NCBI RefSeq assembly: GCF_000468495.1
Contig: NC_022444.1
Location: 2,977,745-3,016,547 of the forward strand
Source: Megalodesulfovibrio gigas DSM 1382 = ATCC 19364
GTDB taxonomy: Bacteria > Desulfobacterota > Desulfovibrionia > Desulfovibrionales > Desulfovibrionaceae
Reading direction: 5' to 3'
DNA length: 38,803 nt
The notes below the pieces were generated by a model. The model was not told the DNA's origin. It made no database searches and worked only from the letters and a program-made list of their open reading frames with translations. Shown here in pieces: positions 34,095 to 38,803 of the stretch (position 1 is the stretch's first letter; each line of letters begins with the position of its first letter). The translations under genes and the position numbers were made by a program.

Positions 34095-34832
34095 CTACGG
34101 GCAGACAATCTCTTCATAGTACGCCTTGCCGCTGCTGTCGCGGTGTTCGAGGTAGCATTTCGTGTCCACCACATAGACCTTCTGGTTGTTGCTTGTCGAA
34201 AGGAGGATGGCTGTTGCCGGCAATGCCAGCAGCGCCCCCGCGGCGATTCCCACGGCATACGGATTGACGTAGCCTGGGGCATAGGCCCGCGGCACGGGCA
34301 CAGGCACGGGCACGGGCACGGGTGGCCGGACCGGCGGATACACGGGCGGACGAACGGGCGGCGGCACGGGCGGCCGCATCCCTGGCGGTGGGGGCACTGG
34401 AGGGCGTCCCCCAGGAGGCACTGCGCCAGGAGGCACTGCGCCAGGAGGACGTGCGCCAGGAGGACGTGCGCCGGGAGGACGTGCACCGGGAGGTCTGGTT
34501 GCCGGAGGACGCTGGGCCGGGGCCGGCACCCATGCCCCCCCGGCTGCTCGCGCCGGGGGAGGTGGTGCGCCAACGCGTCCTCGCGGCGCAGCACCCATGC
34601 CAGCCCGCGAGGCTTGCGGCGGTCGCGAAGCCTGCGGAGGACGCGGCGCCGGCGCGCGCATGGCGGGCTTGGGTCTTGCGCCCACCGCGCCCCTGGGCGC
34701 GTGCATGGCCGGACCGCGAGGCCCGCCGCCACCACCGCGCCCTCCCCTGCCTTCCACCAAGGGCACCCCCGTGACCAGCAGGCAGACTGCCAGCACGAGC
34801 GTCATCGCCATGCGTTTCCATTGGCTGGACAT
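34095..34832 (-). CDS. Exported proline-rich repeat protein
   Basis: 245 aa with AGGAGG 5 nt before ATG 34832; the TAG stop of the upstream gene lies in that site. The signal peptide is about residues 1-28. Residues 29-180 are Pro/Arg/Gly/Ala-rich with RPPGA pentapeptides (six 15-bp units at 34411-34500), then PPVRPPVYPP and a Pro-Val run coded by 6-bp repeats near 34291-34322. A hydrophobic segment (about 195-215) follows, then a compact tail with two Cys (KVYVVDTKCYLEHRDSSGKAYYEEIVCP). Perhaps it spans the periplasm to the outer membrane or wall. I do not recognise the family. Confidence 0.75.
   Translation of the reverse strand: MSSQWKRMAMTLVLAVCLLVTGVPLVEGRGGRGGGGGPRGPAMHAPRGAVGARPKPAMRAPAPRPPQASRPPQASRAGMGAAPRGRVGAPPPPARAAGGAWVPAPAQRPPATRPPGARPPGARPPGARPPGAVPPGAVPPGGRPPVPPPPGMRPPVPPPVRPPVYPPVRPPVPVPVPVPVPRAYAPGYVNPYAVGIAAGALLALPATAILLSTSNNQKVYVVDTKCYLEHRDSSGKAYYEEIVCP
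34411..34500 (-). repeat. 15-bp tandem repeat (six units) in the proline-rich gene
   Basis: Six head-to-tail 15-bp units, of the form CCAGGAGGACGTGCG on the plus strand with small changes (34411-34425, then every 15 bp to 34500). They encode RPPGA-type pentapeptides on the minus strand. Copy number may vary without changing frame. Confidence 0.9.
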
Positions 34833-34841
34833 GACGACCTC

Positions 34842-35618
34842 CTAGGGCGCGGCGGCCGTGGTGTTGGCGAACATGGCGGCATCGAAAGTGCATCCTGAAG
34901 TCGGTGTGTACACAAAGGTGGTGCTCGGATGTTTGACCATTTTCCAGTCCCGCAACACGGCCGCAAACTGGGGCGAGGCCGGCAACTGCTTTTCGGTAAT
35001 GACCAGTTTGCGCGGCAGGGAGCGGGAGGAATCCTCCACCCACAGCTGCCAGTCCACGTCCTCGCCCACGAACAGCAGATGATGGCAGGCCACGCCCTCC
35101 ACCATGGATATCCCGATGTAATAGCCGTCAGTGGGCTGCACGGCCTCGCAGGGCTTGTTCATGAGCACGTCGCCCAGGGGGGAATCAAGCCCGTATTCCG
35201 TGGAGAGCTTTTGCAGCAGGGCGTTGGTATCCGTGCCTGCCTGCACGGCGCCGTAGCGTCCCATCTTGGGCAGGGCCAGGGTGAAGGTTTGCCCGTTGAA
35301 ATAGGTGGACACGGTGAAATCATCGCCTCGGGTGACGGTACGGAAGTGGTCCGGCCGGCGCACATCCAGCGACGTCTGGCGGCCGTACTGAATTTTGACG
35401 CCGTCCTCAAACACGGTATCCACCAGCACGTCTGCCTGCACGGAAAAACTCTGCAGCGCATCCATGGCGGTGCACATGTTCCGATACACGGCAGCAGCCC
35501 GGGGTTCCAGGCCATCGCCGTCGCCCTTGCCGGCCGCCGGCTGGGCCATCGCGTTCCCCATGCTGCCGAACACCCACACCGCCAGCCCCAGCAGCAACGC
35601 CACGTTGAGCCTTCGCAT
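34842..35618 (-). CDS. DUF2092-family exported protein
   Basis: 258 aa from ATG 35618, with GAGGA 6 nt upstream. Signal peptide 1-25 (LLLGLAVWVFGSMGNAMA). The mature part reads as DUF2092, a LolA/LolB-like half-barrel: ALQSFSVQADVLVDTVFEDGVKIQYGRQTSLDVRRPDHFRTV, then YFNGQTFTLALPKMGRYG, PLGDVLM, and VDWQLWVEDSSRSLPRKLVITEK. The function of this family is not established; the fold suggests binding of a hydrophobic ligand. It is 9 nt upstream of the proline-rich gene, the first gene of a two-gene exported-protein operon. Confidence 0.85.
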   Translation of the reverse strand: MRRLNVALLLGLAVWVFGSMGNAMAQPAAGKGDGDGLEPRAAAVYRNMCTAMDALQSFSVQADVLVDTVFEDGVKIQYGRQTSLDVRRPDHFRTVTRGDDFTVSTYFNGQTFTLALPKMGRYGAVQAGTDTNALLQKLSTEYGLDSPLGDVLMNKPCEAVQPTDGYYIGISMVEGVACHHLLFVGEDVDWQLWVEDSSRSLPRKLVITEKQLPASPQFAAVLRDWKMVKHPSTTFVYTPTSGCTFDAAMFANTTAAAP

Positions 35619-35645
35619 GCCTTGTTCCTCCGTATAGGTATGCCC

Positions 35646-35662
35646 CACACGCACCGCGTGTG
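35646..35662. promoter_or_regulatory. Perfect palindrome in the DUF2092 leader (operator candidate)
   Basis: CACACGC ACC GCGTGTG, a 7-3-7 perfect inverted repeat, about 10-26 nt downstream of the predicted start site. A further GCGTGTG half-site lies at 35697-35703, at the -35 edge. It may be an operator or an RNA hairpin. Confidence 0.5.
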
Positions 35663-35678
35663 ATGTTTGATTGCCACC

Positions 35679-35707
35679 AGTATGCCACGCCATGGAGCGT
35701 GTGGCAA
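35679..35707 (-). promoter_or_regulatory. Putative promoter of the DUF2092 operon
   Basis: TTGCCA (complement of 35702-35707), a 17-bp spacer and CATACT (complement of 35679-35684). The start would be near 35672, about 54 nt before the ATG. Confidence 0.5.
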
Positions 35708-35759
35708 TGCATTGTCGATTCTTGTTGACAGCGGCGGCGTGGTGGTATCCCCTTTGGAA

Positions 35760-36941
35760 ATGATGGATGCCCGGTACATTCTGGACACCTGGACCGCAGA
35801 AGTCCTGTCCTTCCGCATGGCAGGCGCAGGCCACGTCGACGCGGCCGCACTTTCTGGTCCCGTTGCCTCGCCTCAGGCTCTGCTGGCCCGGGCGCAGCGG
35901 CTCATGCAGGCTGCCGGCCGCAGCCGGCTCCTGGCGCTCGGCGCGGAAACGGCCCTGCTGCCGCACCTGACCGCAACCGGCCTGCCGTGTCTGGTGGTGG
36001 AAACCCGCCTGGATCATGCCCGACACATCCGCGCGGCCTGGCCCCATGTTCCCCTGCTGGCGGACTCCTCTCCCTGGGCCCTGCTGCTGCTGCTGACTGC
36101 GGCCGGCTGGGCCGGCGAGACCGTGCAGCCCCTGCAGACCGCCCCACAGGAAGACGCCCTGGTGCGCTTGGCCCGGCTGCTGCCGGCAGTGCGGCCCTTT
36201 TCCGTGCCTGCAACGCCTGCCACCGTTGCGCCGTCCCTCAGTCTGGCGGCCATCCTGCATCCACAGGAACCCGATCTGGCGGGATTTTTCGCCCACCTGC
36301 CGCCCTGGCTCACCGAGGCCGTGCTGGTGTGGGATGCGCCAGATCTCCGGGATCTGGCAGACATGCCGGCAACGCCCTGGCCGGTGCGGCAGGAAGCCCG
36401 GCCGCTGACGGACGGCTTCCATCAGCAGCGCAACCATGCCTTGTCCCTGTGCGGCGGCGAGTGGGTGTTGTTGCTGGACGCCGACGAGCGCCTGCCGCCG
36501 GAGGTCTGGGCGGCGTTGCCCTCCCTGATGGCTGCGCCGGATGTGGATGCCTGGTGGCTGCCGCGGGAGACGCTGCACCCGGATGCCGAACATTGCCTCA
36601 TCGGCTACGGCCTGTGGCCGGATCTGCAACTGCGGCTCTTCCGCCGCCGGCCGGGTCTGCACTTTGCCGGGGCCGTGCACGAGCGGCTCCAGGGGGTGGA
36701 TTCCCTCCCCGGCGGCCAGGCCGTGGCCTGCCAGCTGCATATCCGCCATGAACAGCGCCTGCGCAAAACCCCGGCCGATCTGGCAGCCAAGCTGGCCCGG
36801 TTCGATGTGCTGGGCGGACGGCCGCAACACCTGCTGCAGCAGGAATATCCTGTCCTGCCACGAAACGTCTTGCACCACCTCCTGGCGGCCGCGCCGGAAG
36901 GCCTGCTGCTGCCGCGACGCCTGGGCGCTCCCGGCGCGTGA
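35760..36941 (+). CDS. Glycosyltransferase (GT2-type, WaaE-like core)
   Basis: 393 aa from ATG 35760; the next codon is also ATG, and the frame stays open to TTG 35667 across the divergent promoter. There is no strong ribosome-binding site (TTGGAA only). Residues 1-150 look like a separate alpha/beta domain of unknown role. The second half is GT-A: DGFHQQRNHALSLCGGEWVLLLDADERLPPE, with the metal motif D240-A-D242-E, then GYGLWPDLQLRLFRRRPGLHFAGAVHERL, the pattern of LPS-core-like GT2 enzymes. It is not a close copy of the pair at 3306-6776. Acceptor unknown; surface polysaccharide is likely. Confidence 0.8.
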   Translation: MMDARYILDTWTAEVLSFRMAGAGHVDAAALSGPVASPQALLARAQRLMQAAGRSRLLALGAETALLPHLTATGLPCLVVETRLDHARHIRAAWPHVPLLADSSPWALLLLLTAAGWAGETVQPLQTAPQEDALVRLARLLPAVRPFSVPATPATVAPSLSLAAILHPQEPDLAGFFAHLPPWLTEAVLVWDAPDLRDLADMPATPWPVRQEARPLTDGFHQQRNHALSLCGGEWVLLLDADERLPPEVWAALPSLMAAPDVDAWWLPRETLHPDAEHCLIGYGLWPDLQLRLFRRRPGLHFAGAVHERLQGVDSLPGGQAVACQLHIRHEQRLRKTPADLAAKLARFDVLGGRPQHLLQQEYPVLPRNVLHHLLAAAPEGLLLPRRLGAPGA

Positions 36942-36997
36942 TCCCCGCCGGACAGGAGAAAATTCGATGGTGTTGCGGGGCGTCCTGCATCGCGCCC

Positions 36998-37026
36998 TTG
37001 ATTTGGCGAACGTGTCGGGATATGAG
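36998..37026 (+). promoter_or_regulatory. Putative promoter of the zinc-ribbon/Yip1 gene
   Basis: TTGATT (36998-37003), a 17-bp spacer and TATGAG (37021-37026), four of six matches each. Start near 37033, 23 nt before the ATG. Confidence 0.35.
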
Positions 37027-37055
37027 GCGTTATTCAGACATCATGAAGGTGTTCC

Positions 37056-38402
37056 ATGCAAATCGTCTGCCCCAAGTGCCAGTTTGCCCGCGAGCTTCCC
37101 GACGACAAGGTGCCTGCCAACGCCAAGGTGGCCACCTGTCCGAGATGCAAGATCAAATTTCAATTTCGGGAGCTGCCGGACGAAGCCGCTGCGCCGGCGG
37201 CACCGCCCGCCCGTCCTGCAGGAACGCCACCGGCGGCGGGAACGCCTCCGCCGCCTGCCAGCGCGCCGCCCTTGCCGGGTTCCCGGCAGGCGCAGGCCCC
37301 CGGCCGTGTGGGCCTCAGGCCGCCGACCGCGCCGGGTGATCCCGGGGAAGGCATCTGGAACCGCCTGGAGGCCATGCCTCCCGGTGCCGTGCCCCCGGCC
37401 TTTGATCCGGATACCGCCGCGCCGTCCAGGCATGGTTCCCCGGCGCCAGGGTTCCCCCCGGGCGTTGCTGCCGGGCGTGATCGAAGCCAGCCGGCAGGGC
37501 CAGCCCAGACGCACAGGCTGATCAAAAACCCCCTGGAAGAAGCCGCAGAAGCCGAATATGCCGCGGAACAGGCCCAGGAACAGGCCGCGGAACAGGCCCA
37601 GGGCGAACCGGGCTTCCTGCGCTATACCCGCCGCAACACAGGCGCCGCCCAGCCCTCTCATGCCTCGCAGACCTCTCAGACCTCTCAGACCAGGGGCGCA
37701 GCCGAGGACTTTGCCCAGCCCTCCTACATGCGCGACCACCAGCGCCAGCAGGAACGCGGCGGCCGGCACAACGACGTCCCCTGGGAACACCCCCGGGAGC
37801 ATGGCGGCTGGCTGAAGGCCCTGGTCGCCACCAGCAAGGCCGTGCTGTTCGCGCCTTCGTCCTTCTTCCGCCACATGCCCGTGGGCGGCGGCGTCTCCAA
37901 GCCCCTGATCTTCGCCATGCTCATGGGCACGTTCCAGGCGCTGATCACCCTGATCTATCAGGAAGCCGGCCTCTCGATTTCCCTGAACGACGACGCCGGC
38001 ATGAGCCAGACCGCATTGGCCGCCGTGACCATCGGCCTGGTCGTCGCCATGCCGCTCCTCATCGCCATCGGCCTGTGCATCCACTCCTTCTTCACCACCC
38101 TGGCCCTGCGCGTCTTCAAGGCCGCCGGCAACGGCTACGAAGGCACCTTCCGCGCCATGGCCTATGGCACCGCGGTGTCACTGTGCACCATCATTCCATT
38201 CGTGGGTCCGGTTATCGGCGGTATCTGGGGCTTTGTGCTGATGTTCATCAGCCTGAAGAACATCCACGGCACCAGCTATGGCAGGGTGATCCTGGCCGTC
38301 CTGTTCGTGATTGTCCTTGTTGCCGTCCTGTTCGCGGTGCTGGGCATGCTCCTGGCCCTTGGCCTGGGGGTGGGGCTGTCCATTCTGGGAGGCGGGGCCT
38401 GA
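37056..38402 (+). CDS. Zinc-ribbon (MJ0042) plus Yip1-domain membrane protein
   Basis: 448 aa. The N-terminus is an MJ0042-type zinc ribbon: C5-P-K-C8 and C28-P-R-C31 within residues 2-37. Residues 40-240 are a Pro/Ala/Gln-rich linker with short in-frame repeats (EQAQ/EQAA and SQT). From about 250 comes a Yip1-family region with FAPSSFFRHMP and five transmembrane segments (about 270-290, 310-335, 360-385, 390-405, 415-440). The ribbon is cytoplasmic by topology. The function is unknown; it may link a cytosolic partner to the membrane. GAAGG is the only ribosome-binding site. Its stop overlaps the next ATG by 1 nt. Confidence 0.85.
   Translation: MQIVCPKCQFARELPDDKVPANAKVATCPRCKIKFQFRELPDEAAAPAAPPARPAGTPPAAGTPPPPASAPPLPGSRQAQAPGRVGLRPPTAPGDPGEGIWNRLEAMPPGAVPPAFDPDTAAPSRHGSPAPGFPPGVAAGRDRSQPAGPAQTHRLIKNPLEEAAEAEYAAEQAQEQAAEQAQGEPGFLRYTRRNTGAAQPSHASQTSQTSQTRGAAEDFAQPSYMRDHQRQQERGGRHNDVPWEHPREHGGWLKALVATSKAVLFAPSSFFRHMPVGGGVSKPLIFAMLMGTFQALITLIYQEAGLSISLNDDAGMSQTALAAVTIGLVVAMPLLIAIGLCIHSFFTTLALRVFKAAGNGYEGTFRAMAYGTAVSLCTIIPFVGPVIGGIWGFVLMFISLKNIHGTSYGRVILAVLFVIVLVAVLFAVLGMLLALGLGVGLSILGGGA
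37566..37689 (+). repeat. Short in-frame tandem repeats in the Yip1 gene
   Basis: Three 12-bp units GAACAGGCCSMG (37566-37601, EQAQ/EQAA) and three 9-bp units of CCTCTCAGA type (37663-37689, coding SQT). Both lie in the disordered linker and keep frame if copy number changes. Confidence 0.9.
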
Positions 38403-38782
38403 TGCTGCGGAGGCTGCGCGCCTGGATGCGCACGCGGCTGTGCCAGATGCGCCACGATCTGCGTCGGACGCTTGACGCCCTGCGGGAACGCCGTCAACTG
38501 GAACGCGAATTGACGGCCGAATCCTTCCGCGACCTGGCCCGGGAACTGCGCGAACTGGCCGGCCTGTGTCGCGCCCTGTGGCCCCGGCAGCATGCCTTTC
38601 AGGAGCGCATCAAGCGTATTATGGACGAAATGGAGCAGCTGGACCGGCTGGCGGCCACCCCGCAATTCCGGCGGCTTTCTTCCCAGAAGCGTCTGGAGAT
38701 CAGAAAAAGTCTGCTGCACTCCCGCAACCAGCTCATGGAGACGGTGCAGAACGCCCCGGCGCCCACCACCACTCTGCAGTAG
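38402..38782 (+). CDS. Small coiled-coil protein
   Basis: 126 aa, starting at ATG 38402, overlapping the previous TGA by one base, with GGGAGGCGGGG upstream. It is almost entirely helical and highly charged: an Arg-rich N-terminus (MLRRLRAWMRTRLCQMRHDLRR), then heptads of Leu and charged residues to about residue 110, and a short Pro/Thr tail. It has no signal peptide or membrane segment. The overlap with the Yip1 gene implies coupled translation and perhaps a shared complex at the membrane. I do not recognise the family. Confidence 0.75.
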   Translation: MLRRLRAWMRTRLCQMRHDLRRTLDALRERRQLERELTAESFRDLARELRELAGLCRALWPRQHAFQERIKRIMDEMEQLDRLAATPQFRRLSSQKRLEIRKSLLHSRNQLMETVQNAPAPTTTLQ

Positions 38783-38803
38783 GGCATTTTAATTTTGAAA
38801 AAG
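38780..38803 (+). repeat. Hairpin repeat, start of copy C (cut by the window end)
   Basis: TAGGGCATTT then TAATTTTGAAAAAG. Matches the opening of copy A (17491-17514) at 22 of 24 positions. Its first three bases are the stop codon of the coiled-coil gene. The hairpin part lies beyond the window. Confidence 0.75.

Noticed and set aside
36967-37521. Possible small gene with an AGGAG-like site at ATG 36967
   Set aside because: The frame runs through the zinc-ribbon gene in another phase and its product is Arg/Pro/Ser-rich without any motif.

Overview
The window is 38.8 kb of GC-rich bacterial chromosome, densely packed with genes. It looks like a sulfate-reducing deltaproteobacterium of the Desulfovibrio / Megalodesulfovibrio type. 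This is inferred from the protein flavour (a 177-aa bacterioferritin of Desulfovibrio type beside a monofunctional catalase, short CRP-like proteins, a split Mrp-type antiporter operon), from the GC-biased codons, and from short GGGG..CCCC hairpin repeats after genes. No sequence comparison could be run, so the genus is a guess. No tRNA, rRNA, CRISPR array, integrase or insertion sequence was seen.

Layout. (1) 1-3193, minus strand: str operon rpsL-rpsG-fusA, with the first seven codons of tuf at the left edge. It has a TTGACA promoter and a leader carrying a terminator-like hairpin. (2) 3306-6776: two divergent, paralogous helical-repeat/GT-A glycosyltransferases sharing a 93-bp intergenic region. 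(3) 6790-8361: TrmH-type tRNA 2'-O-methyltransferase (minus) and a tandem universal-stress protein (plus). (4) 8415-17363, plus: a 12-gene operon in the order mrpE, F, G, DUF4040 (MbhD-like), B (with an MbhE-like N-terminus and a TTG start), C, D, second D-like, two small membrane proteins (46 and 81 aa), third D-like subunit, and a CRP-like sensor domain without a DNA-binding part. It ends at a perfect 13-bp intrinsic terminator. This is the most unusual system in the window.

(5) 17364-17690: a gene-free stretch with two inverted copies of a hairpin repeat; the start of a third copy is the last 24 bases of the window. (6) 17691-20618: dksA-NFACT (minus) and a divergent TauE/SafE permease. 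(7) 20690-22872, minus: bacterioferritin and catalase, an oxygen/iron defence pair. The catalase has a Fur/PerR-like palindrome placed exactly in its promoter spacer. (8) 23129-32141: penicillin-binding protein 1C and a 1860-aa thioester alpha-2-macroglobulin (minus, overlapping), divergent from a lytic transglycosylase; together a periplasm/peptidoglycan defence and remodelling block. (9) 32145-34036: a FlgM-like anti-sigma-28 factor with a possible sigma-28 promoter, a nitroreductase, and a membrane-anchored lipase whose promoter predicts a leaderless mRNA. (10) 34095-36941: a two-gene exported-protein operon (proline-rich protein and DUF2092 protein), divergent from a third glycosyltransferase. 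(11) 37056-38782: a zinc-ribbon/Yip1 membrane protein overlapping a small coiled-coil protein.

Many long open frames antisense to these genes are by-products of GC-rich codon use and are left out.
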